Positions 46,713 through 56,345 of a stretch of DNA of 64,000 nt are shown piece by piece (within the stretch, counting starts at the first letter, position 1; each line of letters opens with the position of its first letter). A model generated the notes under the pieces. It saw only the letters and a list, made by a program, of their open reading frames with translations. It was not told the DNA's origin and did no database searches. The position numbers were made by a program, and so were the translations under genes. Where the stretch lies: positions 7,179,001 to 7,243,000 of the forward strand of contig NZ_WSRO01000002.1 in assembly GCF_009769735.1 (NCBI RefSeq), in the 5' to 3' direction. Source of the stretch: Streptomyces sp. BA2 (GTDB taxonomy: Bacteria > Actinomycetota > Actinomycetes > Streptomycetales > Streptomycetaceae).

Positions 46713-48455
46713 ATGGCCAAGCAGAACGTCGCCGAACAGTTCGTCGACATCCTCCACCGCGCCGGTGTGCGCCGCATGTACGGAGTCGTGGGCGACAGCC
46801 TCAATCCGGTCGTGGACGCGATCAGGCGCACCAAGGGCATCGACTGGGTTCAGGTCAGGCACGAGGAGACGGCTGCCTTCGCGGCGGGCGCCGAGGCCCA
46901 GATCACCGGGAGCCTCGCCGTCTGCGCCGGTTCCTGCGGCCCCGGCAACCTCCACCTGATCAACGGCCTCTACGACGCCCACCGCTCCATGGCGCCCGTC
47001 CTCGCCCTCGCCTCGCACATCCCGTCGAGCGAGATCGGCCTGAGCTTCTTCCAGGAGACCCACCCCGATCAGCTCTTCCGCGAGTGCAGTCACTACAGCG
47101 AGATGATCTCCAACCCGAAGCAGATGCCGCGGCTGCTCCAGACGGCCATCCAGCACGCGATCGGGCAGTCCGGCGTCAGCGTCGTCACCCTGCCCGGGGA
47201 CATCGCCGACCAGCCCGCCCCCGACAAGTCCCCCGAGAGCGCCCTCGTCACCTCGCGCCCCACCGTGCGCCCCGGCGACACGGAGATCGACAAGCTCGCC
47301 GAGATGATCGACAAGGCCGCCAAGGTCACCCTCTTCTGCGGCAGCGGCACGGCCGGCGCGCACGCCGAGGTCATGGAGTTCGCCGAGAAGATCAAGTCCC
47401 CGGTGGGCCACGCTCTGCGCGGCAAGGAGTGGATTCAGTACGACAACCCGTACGACGTCGGCATGAGCGGACTCCTCGGCTACGGCGCCGCGTACGAGGC
47501 CACCCACGAGTGCGACCTCCTGATCCTCCTCGGCACCGACTTCCCCTACAACGCCTTCCTGCCCGACGACGTCAAGATCGCCCAGGTCGACGTGCGTCCC
47601 GAACGCCTCGGCCGCCGATCGAAGCTGGACCTCGCCGTCTGGGGCGACGTACGCGAGACCCTGCGCTGTCTCACCCCGCGCGTCACGCCCAAGAGCAACC
47701 GCAAGTTCCTCGACAAGATGCTGAAGAAGCACGCGGACGCCCTCGAAGGCGTCATCAAGGCCTACACGCGCAAGGTCGACAAGCACATCCCGATCCATCC
47801 CGAGTACGTCGCGTCCGTGGTCGACGAACTCGCCGCCGACGACGCGGTGTTCACCGTCGACACGGGCATGTGCAACGTCTGGGCGGCCCGCTATCTCTCC
47901 CCGAACGGCAAGCGCCGCATCATCGGCTCCTTCAGTCACGGCTCGATGGCCAACGCCCTGCCGCAGGCGATCGGCGCCCAGTTCACCGACCGCAAGCGCC
48001 AGGTCGTCTCCATGTCGGGCGACGGCGGATTCTCCATGCTGATGGGCGACTTCCTCACCCTCGTCCAGTACGACCTGCCGGTGAAGGTCGTCCTCTTCAA
48101 CAACTCATCTCTTGGCATGGTCGAGTTGGAGATGCTGGTGGCCGGGCTCCCTTCGTTCGGCACGGCCAACCACAACCCCGACTTCGCCGCAGTCGCCCGC
48201 GCCGCCGGTGCCTACGGAGTGCGCGTCGAGAAGCCCAAGCAGCTCGCGGGAGCTCTGAAGGACGCCTTCTCGCACAAGGGGCCCGCGCTCGTCGACATCG
48301 TCACGGACCCGAACGCCCTCTCCATCCCGCCCAAGATCAGCTCCGAGATGGTGACGGGCTTCGCGCTCTCCGCCAGCAAGATCGTCCTGGACGGCGGAGT
48401 CGGCCGCATGGTTCAGATGGCACGCTCCAACCTGCGGAACGTGCCAGGTCCCTGA
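46713..48455 (+). CDS. poxB: PoxB-type thiamine-diphosphate enzyme (pyruvate oxidase)
   Basis: A 580-residue ThDP enzyme. The N-terminal part has GVVGDSLNPVVDAIR and the catalytic Glu in RHEETAAFAAGAEA. The C-terminal ThDP/Mg site is GDGGFSMLMGDFLTLVQYDLPVKVVLFNN. Length and the VCAGSCGPGNLHLINGLYDAHRS segment are like E. coli PoxB, which converts pyruvate to acetate, CO2 and electrons. Alternative: another acetolactate-synthase-like enzyme, but the sequence favours PoxB. Start ATG 46713; seven bases separate its stop from the convergent GH38. Confidence 0.88.
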   Translation: MAKQNVAEQFVDILHRAGVRRMYGVVGDSLNPVVDAIRRTKGIDWVQVRHEETAAFAAGAEAQITGSLAVCAGSCGPGNLHLINGLYDAHRSMAPVLALASHIPSSEIGLSFFQETHPDQLFRECSHYSEMISNPKQMPRLLQTAIQHAIGQSGVSVVTLPGDIADQPAPDKSPESALVTSRPTVRPGDTEIDKLAEMIDKAAKVTLFCGSGTAGAHAEVMEFAEKIKSPVGHALRGKEWIQYDNPYDVGMSGLLGYGAAYEATHECDLLILLGTDFPYNAFLPDDVKIAQVDVRPERLGRRSKLDLAVWGDVRETLRCLTPRVTPKSNRKFLDKMLKKHADALEGVIKAYTRKVDKHIPIHPEYVASVVDELAADDAVFTVDTGMCNVWAARYLSPNGKRRIIGSFSHGSMANALPQAIGAQFTDRKRQVVSMSGDGGFSMLMGDFLTLVQYDLPVKVVLFNNSSLGMVELEMLVAGLPSFGTANHNPDFAAVARAAGAYGVRVEKPKQLAGALKDAFSHKGPALVDIVTDPNALSIPPKISSEMVTGFALSASKIVLDGGVGRMVQMARSNLRNVPGP

Positions 48456-48462
48456 CGGCCGG

Positions 48463-51400
48463 TCAGGCAGGCCGCAGTCGCAGCGTCACGATCTGGAACG
48501 GACGCAGCGCGAGTACGAGCCCCGCATCGCCCGTGTGGGCCGGTTCGAGCGGACGCTCCAGGAGGTCGGTCACCTCGGCCGCGCTCACCGCGAACGACGT
48601 GGTGAGCGTGGCCGCCGTGCGCCCGCCCCGGGACTCGTAGAGACGCACCACGACATCGCCGCTCCCGTCGTCCGCCAGCTTCACCGACTCCACGGTCACC
48701 GCCGGATTGTCGACGCTGACCAGCGAGGGCAGCACGGGCGCCGAGGCCACCCGCAGCGGAAGGTTCAGCGCGAGCCCCTCCGAGACCGCGTCCCCCGTCG
48801 TCGCGCCGGGCAGCAGGGCGTACGTGAACCGGTGCGTGCCCAGATCCGTCTCCGGGTCAGGGCTGTGCGGGGCGCGCAGGAGCGTGAGCCGCACGGTGGT
48901 GCCGAGCCCTTCGCCGTGCGGCGCGCGCGTCACGTCATGGCCGTACGTCGAGTCGTTGAGCACCGCCACGCCGTACGCCTCCTCGGCGACCCGCAGCCAC
49001 CGGTGCGCGCAGATCTCGAAACGGGCCGCGTCCCAGCCGGTGTTGGCGTGCGTGGAGCGGTGCACATGCCCGAACTGGATCTCGGCGGCGGACCGTTCGG
49101 CGTGCACGTCCAGCGGGAAGGCGGCCTTCAGCACCTTCTCCGACTCCCGCCAGTCGACGTCCGTGACGACGTCGATGCGACGGCTGCCCGCCGCGAGCCG
49201 GATCTCCTGGGTGATCCGCGACTTCCCGAAGGCCCGCACCACACGGACGGCGACCCGCAGCGGCCCGTCCTCGACGAGCTCCACGGACTCGGCTTCCGTG
49301 AGGTCGGTGTGCGTGTTGCGGTAGTGCTTGTCCAGGTCCCAGGCGTCGTAGTGCGTGGGGTGGTCCGGGTGCAGCTGGAGGAGATTGCCGCGCGATCCGG
49401 GGGAGAGGACCTCGCGCCGCGCGTCCACGTCGTGCACGGAGGTCAGCAGGCCGTCCGCGTCGATCGCGACACGGAGGTGTTCGTTGACCAGCTGGATCTC
49501 GCCGTCGGCAAGGAGGGCGGTCGTGCCGGTCTCCCGCGTGTACGAGGCCGCCTCTTCGAGGCTCTGACTCCCCAGCGCCGGGACGTTGACGTGCACCAGC
49601 TCGCCCTCGTCGGTCCTGACGACCTCACTGCGGGCGTACGGCGACGCGTTGAGCGCGGCGGGCCCTCCCGGACCGAGGGATCGGACCGCCGAAGCGGTGA
49701 TCTCATCGAGCTCGGCCAGCACGCGCGCGTACGTGTCGCGAGCTTCCCGGTGCACCCACGCGATCGACGAGCCCGGCAGGATGTCGTGGAACTGGTGCAG
49801 GAGCACCGTCTTCCAGAGCCGGTCGAGGGTCGAGTAAGGATAGACGTACGAAGGGTCGCGCACCGCAGCGGCGGTGCACCACAACTCGGCCTCGCGCAAG
49901 GCGTGTTCGGTGCGACGATTCCCACGCTTGGTCGCCGCCTGCGTCGTGTACGTCGCGCGATGCAGCTCCAGATAGAGCTCGCCGGACCAGACCGGCGCCT
50001 TGGCCCCGTACTCCTCCTCGGCGGCGGCGAAGAACGCCGAAGGCCTCTCGATCTCGACGCGCGGCGACCCCTCCAGAGACCGCAACCTCCTTGCCTTCTC
50101 CAGCATTTCGCGCGTCGGCCCGCCGCCGCCGTCGCCCCAGCCGAACGGCACCAGTGAGCGGGACGCACGGCCCTTCTCGGTGAAGTTCCGCTCCGCGTGG
50201 GCGAGTTCGGCGCCGTGGATCTGGGAGTTGTAGGTGTCCACCGGGGGGAAGTGCGTGAAGATGCGTGTGCCGTCGATGCCCTCCCACCAGAAGGTGTGGT
50301 GCGGCATCTTGTTGGACTGGTTCCAGCTCAGCTTCTGGGTGAGGAACCAGCGGATGCCCGCGAGCTTCGCCAACTGCGGGAACGCCGCCGTGTAGCCGAA
50401 GGAGTCCGGCAGCCAGATCTCCTCGGTCTCCACCCCCAGCTCCTCGCGGAAGAACCGCATCCCGTGCGTGATCTGCCGGGCAAGCGCCTCGCCGCCCGGC
50501 ATGTTGGCGTCCGACTCGACCCACATGGAGCCGACCGGCGCCCAAGTTCCGTCTGCTACAGCCTTCTTGATGCGCTCCCAGATGTGCGGCTGGTGCTCCT
50601 TGACCCACGCGTACTGCTGGGCCTGTGAGCAGGCGAAGACCAGCTCGGGATAGTCCTCGGCGAGAGCCGTCACATTGGCAAAGGTGCGGGACGCCTTGCG
50701 TACCGTCTCGCGCAGTGGCCACAGCCAGGCCGAGTCGATGTGGGCGTGCCCGGTGGCCGAGACCCGGTGCGCGCTGGCGTGGGCGGGACTCGCGAGGACC
50801 TCCGTCAGCTCGGCCCGCGCCGCTGCTGCCGTGCCCGACACGTCGTGCAGATCGAGCGCGTCGAGCGCCCGCTCCAGGGCGCGCAGGATCTCGTGGCGCC
50901 GCGGACGCGCGGCGTCCAGTTCGTACATCAGCTCGGACAGGACCTCGATGTCCAGCGTCAACTGCCAAACGTCCTCATCCAGTACGGCGAGATCGGCAGA
51001 CGCGAATCGGTAGATGAGGCCATCGCCCGCGGTCAGTACGTCGCCCAGGGGTGTCGGTTCGAAGTCGTGCAGAACGGTGGGGTTGGCCGCCGCCTCCAGG
51101 AGCAGGTGCACCGGCTCGCCGCCCTGTGCGGCCACTGCCACGGGGACGTGCCGGTTGCGGGGGTGAATGCCTTTGAGGGGGACTCCGGAGGCGTCGTACA
51201 CCAGGCCCTCCGCCTGGAAGCCGGGGCCGTCACCGGTGAAGCCCGGGTCGACGACCACCTCGACGTGACGCCCGCGCCAGGCATCGGGCACCTGACCCCG
51301 CAGCCGGAACCAACTGGTGGACCAGGGTTTTCCCCAGGCCGTGCCCGTCTCGAAGGGCTCGTACGAGGCGTCGAGGGCCTCGGCGACGGGGACTGGTTCG

Positions 51401-51519
51401 CCCGGCGCGTGCCAGACCGAGAGGGTGAGCGGCACACGGTCCGCGTACTGGGCGGGGCGGATGAACTGCCGCAGGGCGCGCTCAAGGCGTCCCTCCACCA
51501 GCAGTCGGTCGTCGTGCAC
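48463..51519 (-). CDS. GH38 alpha-mannosidase
   Basis: A 1018-residue cytoplasmic enzyme removing alpha-mannose. Zinc ligands: HAHIDSAWLWPLRE (His, Asp) and HQFHDILPGSS (His). The nucleophile is D372 in WLPDSFGY. Beta-sandwich domains follow. Starts at GTG 51519 with GAGGAG upstream. No signal peptide, so substrates (mannosides) must be internal or imported. Confidence 0.93.
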   Translation of the reverse strand: MHDDRLLVEGRLERALRQFIRPAQYADRVPLTLSVWHAPGEPVPVAEALDASYEPFETGTAWGKPWSTSWFRLRGQVPDAWRGRHVEVVVDPGFTGDGPGFQAEGLVYDASGVPLKGIHPRNRHVPVAVAAQGGEPVHLLLEAAANPTVLHDFEPTPLGDVLTAGDGLIYRFASADLAVLDEDVWQLTLDIEVLSELMYELDAARPRRHEILRALERALDALDLHDVSGTAAAARAELTEVLASPAHASAHRVSATGHAHIDSAWLWPLRETVRKASRTFANVTALAEDYPELVFACSQAQQYAWVKEHQPHIWERIKKAVADGTWAPVGSMWVESDANMPGGEALARQITHGMRFFREELGVETEEIWLPDSFGYTAAFPQLAKLAGIRWFLTQKLSWNQSNKMPHHTFWWEGIDGTRIFTHFPPVDTYNSQIHGAELAHAERNFTEKGRASRSLVPFGWGDGGGGPTREMLEKARRLRSLEGSPRVEIERPSAFFAAAEEEYGAKAPVWSGELYLELHRATYTTQAATKRGNRRTEHALREAELWCTAAAVRDPSYVYPYSTLDRLWKTVLLHQFHDILPGSSIAWVHREARDTYARVLAELDEITASAVRSLGPGGPAALNASPYARSEVVRTDEGELVHVNVPALGSQSLEEAASYTRETGTTALLADGEIQLVNEHLRVAIDADGLLTSVHDVDARREVLSPGSRGNLLQLHPDHPTHYDAWDLDKHYRNTHTDLTEAESVELVEDGPLRVAVRVVRAFGKSRITQEIRLAAGSRRIDVVTDVDWRESEKVLKAAFPLDVHAERSAAEIQFGHVHRSTHANTGWDAARFEICAHRWLRVAEEAYGVAVLNDSTYGHDVTRAPHGEGLGTTVRLTLLRAPHSPDPETDLGTHRFTYALLPGATTGDAVSEGLALNLPLRVASAPVLPSLVSVDNPAVTVESVKLADDGSGDVVVRLYESRGGRTAATLTTSFAVSAAEVTDLLERPLEPAHTGDAGLVLALRPFQIVTLRLRPA

Positions 51520-51646
51520 GGCGGCTCCTCGGAATGCTCGTGCGGGCCCGAGGCGGCGCGATCGGGCCCGGTCAGGATCATGCGGAAACGGTCCACCGCT
51601 TCACTTCCCCGCCGGGCTCGGGCGCACCCACCCCAATGGTTGACGA

Positions 51647-52219
51647 ATGGACATGAGTGCCGCCAACCGGGTGGGGCATGCATTCCGTGAGGGTGTTCGA
51701 GCAGGGAGGAATGGACTCGTTTTGTGGGCGGGGGTCATGACAAGGCAGTTAAGAGGGGGCGGTCCCATTCATCTTGGGACTTCTTCGCCGAAAGCAAGGG
51801 ACGAGCCGATCGACGACAAGCCGGTGGAGCTTCATCGGGCTCAACTCCGGCGCAGATTGGGGCGATCCGACCTCCGGGTGGTCCCCGAGGTCAGGTGCGC
51901 GCTGCGTGAACTGCTCCGGTCCTGGGGGAGGCCCGGAAGATCCGAGATAGCCGAGCTGCTGACCAGCGAACTGGTCACGAACGCACTGGTGCACACCGAT
52001 CGCGACGCCATTCTGACGGCGACCGTGCGGCCGGGCAGGCTGCGCGTCGAGGTCAGGGACTTCGTGGGGCGCCGCCCCAAGCTCTGCGTGCCGAACGCCG
52101 ACGACAGCACGCACGGCCGGGGTCTGATGCTCGTGCAGTCCCTCGCCGACGCGTGGGGCGTGCGGGCGCACGGGGTCGGGAAGGCGGTGTGGTTCGAGCT
52201 GGACGACGGCCCGGCATGA
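51647..52219 (+). CDS. RsbW-like ATP-binding protein (HATPase)
   Basis: About 190 residues. An N-terminal unstructured part is followed by a GHKL ATPase domain with N-box ELLTSELVTNALVHTD, the middle VRDFVGRRPKLC region and G-box HGRGLMLVQSLADAWGV. Small proteins like this are abundant in Streptomyces and act as anti-sigma/anti-anti-sigma kinases or regulators. No sigma factor gene is adjacent, so its partner is unknown. The start is uncertain (ATG 51647; ATG 51737 is also possible). Confidence 0.82.
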   Translation: MDMSAANRVGHAFREGVRAGRNGLVLWAGVMTRQLRGGGPIHLGTSSPKARDEPIDDKPVELHRAQLRRRLGRSDLRVVPEVRCALRELLRSWGRPGRSEIAELLTSELVTNALVHTDRDAILTATVRPGRLRVEVRDFVGRRPKLCVPNADDSTHGRGLMLVQSLADAWGVRAHGVGKAVWFELDDGPA

Positions 52220-52258
52220 ACCGGACCGCCGGCCAACTCCCGTCCCGCGCTGCCGACA

Positions 52259-53335
52259 TCAGCCGAACTGCTGCTCCAGATCCTTGAGCTTCTGCTCAAG
52301 GGAGTCGAGCCGCGGCAGCGTCTGGGTGTCGTCCTCGGCGGTGAGGTCGACGGTGACGGGTTCAGAGCCGTTCTTCACGGCCTGGAGGGAGGGACGGGAA
52401 CGCAGAGGCAGTTGCTCCTGTTCCTGCGGCGCTGTGGCAGGCGCTATCGCGGGGTCCGCGCCGACCTGCGCGGACCCGGCGGCCGGAGCGACGGCAGGCA
52501 GGTCGACCTGGCGCGCGCCGCCGCGGGCCGGGAGGCTGCGGTGGCCCCTGCTGATCGCCTTGAGCTGCGCACGCTCCAGCTTCTCGCGGCCCCGCCTGGT
52601 GATCCGGGTGCGCTCCTTCTCGCGCCGGTCCTCGCGGACCTCCTCGACCGCCTCGTCCAGGGTGCGTACGCCTTCGAGGAGCATCAGCGACCAGGCGCCG
52701 AAGGTCTCCCGGGGCGCGCGCAGCCACCGTACGATCCGGATCTGCGGCAACGGCCTCGGCACCAGGCCCTGTTCGCGCAGTGCCGCACGGCGGGTCTGCT
52801 TCAGCGCGCGGTCGAAGAGCACCGCCGCCGACAGCGACATCCCGGCGAAGAACTGCGGGGCGCCCGCGTGGCCGAGTCCCCTGGGCGCGTGCACCCAGTT
52901 GAACCAGGCGGCAGCGCCCGCGAACGTCCACACCAGGAGTCGCGAGCCGAGGGCCGCGTCACCGTGGCTGGCCTCGCGCACGGCGAGCACGGAGCAGAAC
53001 ATCGCCGCGCCGTCGAGCCCGAACGGGACCAGGTACTCCCAGCCGCCGGTCAGGTTGAGGTTCTGCCGGCCGAAGCCGACGAGGCCGTGGAAGGAGAGTG
53101 CGGCGGCGACCGCCGCACAGCAGAACAGCAGAACGTACGAAGCCGTTCCGTAGATGGCTTCCTTGCGCCTGCGGCGCTCCTCGCTGCGTTCCCAGGAGTC
53201 GTCACCGGAGGCACCGGCGGCCGCCTTCTGCCCGGCGCGCTTGCCGCGTGCGAGTACCGCCACCGCCACCAGCATGCCCAGGAGCAGGACGCCACCCGGA
53301 AGCAGCCAGTCCAGCGATATGTCGGTCAGTCTCAT
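52259..53335 (-). CDS. DUF2637 (SpdB-like) membrane protein
   Basis: A 358-residue protein. An N-terminal hydrophobic span, a charged loop, and then three or four further membrane segments between about residues 60 and 170 (YGTASYVLLFCCAAVAAALSFHG, YLVPFGLDGAAMFCSVLAV, RLLVWTFAGAAAWFNWVHA) are typical of DUF2637, best known from plasmid-spread (Spd) proteins of actinomycete plasmids. The C-terminal 180 residues are hydrophilic and probably cytoplasmic, ending in a coiled-coil-like LEQKLKDLEQQF. Start ATG 53335. No plasmid or integrase gene is near, so this looks like a chromosomal homologue. Confidence 0.85.
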   Translation of the reverse strand: MRLTDISLDWLLPGGVLLLGMLVAVAVLARGKRAGQKAAAGASGDDSWERSEERRRRKEAIYGTASYVLLFCCAAVAAALSFHGLVGFGRQNLNLTGGWEYLVPFGLDGAAMFCSVLAVREASHGDAALGSRLLVWTFAGAAAWFNWVHAPRGLGHAGAPQFFAGMSLSAAVLFDRALKQTRRAALREQGLVPRPLPQIRIVRWLRAPRETFGAWSLMLLEGVRTLDEAVEEVREDRREKERTRITRRGREKLERAQLKAISRGHRSLPARGGARQVDLPAVAPAAGSAQVGADPAIAPATAPQEQEQLPLRSRPSLQAVKNGSEPVTVDLTAEDDTQTLPRLDSLEQKLKDLEQQFG

Positions 53336-53551
53336 CTGGGGTCCCTTGCGTCGCGGTAGGGCGTTCGGGCGCCATAGTGGCCCAATCCCGATGGCCCCCA
53401 GAGGGGTTTCGGTGCAAGAGAACGCCAAGGGGGGTGCAAAGGGGTGCGGCGCGCGCCGTTTTGCTCGAACTCAGGCCTTGGTGAGGGGAGTTGAGTTCGA
53501 TTAAACGGACACGAAAGGGTGGTTCAAGGGGGAGGGGTGGCGGTTTCGGCT

Positions 53552-53566
53552 CGGAGCGAGGCTCCG
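53552..53566 (-). terminator. terminator of the FhuF-like gene
   Basis: CGGAGC-GAG-GCTCCG is a perfect six-base stem with a three-base loop, just past the fhuF-like stop codon (53568) on the minus strand. Confidence 0.55.
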
Positions 53567-53567
53567 G

Positions 53568-54419
53568 TCAGGCCGCGGCGGCGGCACTGAGGCGCGCGAC
53601 GCGCTCCGCGTCGCAGGTGCGCGGGCAGGTCACACAGGTGTCCTCGGGGCGCAGCGTGTAGAACATGCAGCAGCTCGCGCGGTCACGCGTCGGCAGGGGC
53701 TCGCCGTTCGGCCCCGTCAGCTCACGGAACCCCGCCGTCCCCACGTACGGCTTGGTGGCACCCGGAAGCAGCCGCTCCAGCTCGGTCGTGGCGCGCTGCT
53801 CCTCGCCGAGGAGATGGGCGATGTACCAGAGCCCTTCGACGATCTCGTCCGTGGCGACGCTCCACAGGGCGCGCGAGCGGCGCCGCATCCGGGGCCCGAA
53901 GGCGTCCAGGAGCGGTCCCAGATGCTCGGCGACGGAGGCCCGCACCTCCGCGCGCAGCGCCTCCTCGTCCGGCACGACACGGGCGCCGGGCAGCGAGGCG
54001 GCCGGATCGCCCGGCAGACAGGCGAAGCCCGCGCCGCGCACGGCCAGCCGGCCCAGGGTGCGCTGGAAGGACACGTTCTGTACGGGGTAGCGGGGGACGC
54101 GGCGGTGCAGGAACCACGGCACGGTGATGAGGAGCGTGGCCGGCCAGGCGTAGCGGTGCAGCGCGAAGCTGGCGATGACGTCCGGGCGCCCCGCCTGCCC
54201 GTAGTCCTTTTGCACCTGCGCCTCGTCCCACGCGAGGAACGCGTCGAGGTCGGCCCCGCCCTCCGCGAGCCGGGAGGCGGTGACCCAGCCGCCGCCCTGT
54301 GGGGCCTGCTCCTCGTCGCCGAGCTCGGTCACGCGCAGTCCTGGGAACACCTCGGTGAGGCGGGCGTAGGCGTCCGCGAGGGCGCTCGGGGCGCGCTTCG
54401 CCAAGGTGGGTACGGACAT
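53568..54419 (-). CDS. FhuF-like siderophore-iron reductase
   Basis: A 283-residue cytoplasmic protein. The C-terminal motif C250-C251-x10-C262-x2-C265 (CCMFYTLRPEDTCVTC) is the [2Fe-2S] site of FhuF, which releases iron from imported ferric siderophores by reduction. The N-terminal part has LLITVPWFLHRRVPRYPV and the FhuF N-domain. Start ATG 54419; an iron box lies 28-46 bases upstream, so it should be repressed by DmdR1/IdeR when iron is sufficient. No siderophore transporter is adjacent. Confidence 0.92.
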   Translation of the reverse strand: MSVPTLAKRAPSALADAYARLTEVFPGLRVTELGDEEQAPQGGGWVTASRLAEGGADLDAFLAWDEAQVQKDYGQAGRPDVIASFALHRYAWPATLLITVPWFLHRRVPRYPVQNVSFQRTLGRLAVRGAGFACLPGDPAASLPGARVVPDEEALRAEVRASVAEHLGPLLDAFGPRMRRRSRALWSVATDEIVEGLWYIAHLLGEEQRATTELERLLPGATKPYVGTAGFRELTGPNGEPLPTRDRASCCMFYTLRPEDTCVTCPRTCDAERVARLSAAAAA

Positions 54420-54446
54420 GCGAGGACCACCGAATCACGATCGATT

Positions 54447-54465
54447 ACAGGTAAGCCTAACCTTA
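54447..54465 (-). promoter_or_regulatory. iron box (DmdR1/IdeR type) upstream of the FhuF-like gene
   Basis: On the minus strand the 19-base site reads TAAGGTTAGGCTTACCTGT and matches the actinobacterial iron box (TTAGGTTAGGCTAACCTAA) at 15 of 19 positions. It lies in the divergent promoter region of the FhuF-like and GntR genes. Confidence 0.8.
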
Positions 54466-54554
54466 CCCAGAATGATCGAGGTTTCAACTGCGGGGCTGTC
54501 CGCCTATGGTGCCTCTCGTACCTTTCGGACCGAGCGGACTTTGGGGTGGACCTC

Positions 54555-55343
54555 GTGGAGCAGGCCAGAGCGCATGACGCGTACCGCCTCGCCGTCCGCG
54601 TGCCGGAGCAGGTGCGGGCCGCGACGGCCCGGGACGCTGCTCCCTCGGCTGCCAGGGGTGAGCACACCCATGGTGAGCACACCCATGGGGAAGCCGCCGT
54701 GCCCGCGCCCCGTAAGACGGTGCAGCGGAACTCGGTCCGCGGACAGATCCTGGACGCCCTGCGGGACGCGCTCGTCGGGGGCGACCTCGCGCCCGGCGAG
54801 GTGTACTCGGCGCCGGTGCTCGGTGAGCGCTTCGGGGTCTCGGCGACTCCCGTGCGCGAGGCGATGCAGCAGCTGGCGATCGAGGGTGCGGTGGAGGTCG
54901 TCCCGAACCGGGGCTTCCGGGTCACCGAGCGGAGCGCGCGCGAGCTGGGGGAGCTGGCGGAGGTGCGGGCGCTGATCGAGGTGCCGGTGATGCTGCGGCT
55001 CGCCCGTACGGTGCCCGCGGCCCGCTGGTGCGAGTTGCGGCCGCTGGCCGAGGCGAGTGCGGTGGCGGCGGCGGGCGGGGACCTCGCCCGGTACGCGGAG
55101 GCGGACCGCGCCTTTCACGGGGCGGTCCTCGGCCTCTCGGGGAACCAGCAGCTGGTGCAGGTGGCAGACGATCTCCACCGCCGGTCGCAGTGGCCGCTGG
55201 TGAGCGGCCCTGTGGCCGGGCGGCGGGCGGATCTTGTTGCTGACGCGGCGGAGCACATGGCATTGCTGGAGGCGTTGGTGGCTCAGGACCTGGGGGTCGT
55301 CCAGACCTTGGTGCGGGAACACTTTGCGGGGGCGGGGGGCTGA
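54555..55343 (+). CDS. GntR-family (FCD) transcriptional regulator
   Basis: About 262 residues from GTG 54555 (or GTG 54546). A variable N-terminal region contains two copies of GEHTH encoded by a 15-base tandem repeat (54657-54686). Then comes the winged helix (RGQILDALRDALVGGDLAPGEVYSAPVLGERFGVSATPVREAMQQLAIEGAVE) and an FCD ligand domain with histidines near RAFH and EHMALLEAL. FCD regulators bind small acids in a metal pocket. Its targets cannot be read from the neighbours. Confidence 0.87.
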   Translation: MEQARAHDAYRLAVRVPEQVRAATARDAAPSAARGEHTHGEHTHGEAAVPAPRKTVQRNSVRGQILDALRDALVGGDLAPGEVYSAPVLGERFGVSATPVREAMQQLAIEGAVEVVPNRGFRVTERSARELGELAEVRALIEVPVMLRLARTVPAARWCELRPLAEASAVAAAGGDLARYAEADRAFHGAVLGLSGNQQLVQVADDLHRRSQWPLVSGPVAGRRADLVADAAEHMALLEALVAQDLGVVQTLVREHFAGAGG

Positions 55344-55368
55344 GGTTCGGGCGGTCCCTGCGGGGCTT

Positions 55369-55554
55369 TCCCCAATCCCGCCCCTTCCCGAAACTGGGGC
55401 TCCGCCCCAGACCCCGTACAAGATGGCCTCAAACGCCGGCCGGGCTATATCTAGCCCGTCCGGCGTTTGAGGACGAACTCGGCGAAGCCGGTGATCGACG
55501 GCAACCAAGGCCCCCGCGCCAGAGCGGGTTTTCGGGAAGGGGCGGGGTTGGGGA
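55369..55554. repeat. palindromic intergenic element, copy 3
   Basis: A 186-base copy between the convergent GntR and TPR-like genes. The outer 22-base ends still pair with one G-U change, and the TCAAACGCC/GGCGTTTGA hairpin is kept. Inserted material in the right arm resembles that of copy 2. Confidence 0.9.
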
Positions 55555-55568
55555 CCAAATCCCTTACC

Positions 55569-56345
55569 TCAAGCTGCGGGCGCCGGTGGACTCAACTGCT
55601 GCGCCAACCACGACGGCACCCCGCCCATCAACCGGAACAGCCGCGCCGCCTCGGCCCGAAGCCGCCCCGCCTCCGGCTCCGGCTCCGCATCGGCAAGAGC
55701 CGCAAGCGCCGGCGCCGTACCCACCAAGTACCCCAGCTCCTCCCTGAGCCTCAACGACTCCGCGAACCCATGCCGCGCCTCCGCCAACTCCCCCTCCCGC
55801 AGGGCGAGTCCGGCCAAGTGGCGCCAGGTGAAGGAGAGCAGCAAGGAGTCGCCGTGCGCCGTCGCCCCCGCGTGCGCCCGCCGGTAGGCGGCCCGCGCCG
55901 CCTGGGGCGAGTCCGAGATGTGCTCGGCGATCAGACCCCGGCGGAAGTCGAGCAGAGGCCGCCCCGAAGCAGTCGGGGCAAGGAGCGCCGCCGCCCGCCC
56001 CAGCGCCGTACGCGCCTCGTCCGCCCGGTCCCGCACGGCGAGCACCGTGGAGGCGTACGCCAACTGGCCGCGCTCGCACGCCGCCGCCCCGCGGTCCTCG
56101 TCCTCCACGGCCAGCGCCTCGGCCGTACGCAGTCCGTCCTCCGCCTCGGCCCAGCCCTCTCCCGTGAACAGGCACCGCTCCACCAGGAGCGAGGTTCTCT
56201 GGAGCGCCGCCGATGGCCCCTCTCGCGAGGCCAGCAGTGCGGCCGCGTCGGTCCAGCAGCCGCGCGAGCGCAGCCGCCATACCGCGGTCTGGAGTGGATC
56301 GTCCCCTGCAGTCGTTCCGGAACCAGACATGGCGGTATGCGCCAC
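55569..56345 (-). CDS. TPR-like hypothetical protein
   Basis: A 258-residue protein built of helical repeats (DAAALLASREGPSAALQRTSLLVERC, ALGRAAALLAPTASGRPLLDFRRGLI, RHLAGLALREGELAEARHGFAESL). GTG 56345 has GGGAGGG just upstream and is preferred over GTG 56363 and ATG 56330. No DNA-binding domain or enzyme motif is seen; it may be a scaffold or a truncated regulator. Transcribed toward the palindromic element. Confidence 0.75.
   Translation of the reverse strand: MAHTAMSGSGTTAGDDPLQTAVWRLRSRGCWTDAAALLASREGPSAALQRTSLLVERCLFTGEGWAEAEDGLRTAEALAVEDEDRGAAACERGQLAYASTVLAVRDRADEARTALGRAAALLAPTASGRPLLDFRRGLIAEHISDSPQAARAAYRRAHAGATAHGDSLLLSFTWRHLAGLALREGELAEARHGFAESLRLREELGYLVGTAPALAALADAEPEPEAGRLRAEAARLFRLMGGVPSWLAQQLSPPAPAA

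Noticed and set aside
52259..53335. Integrated plasmid or prophage around the Spd-like gene
   Set aside because: No integrase, replication, transfer or phage genes and no tRNA attachment site in the window.
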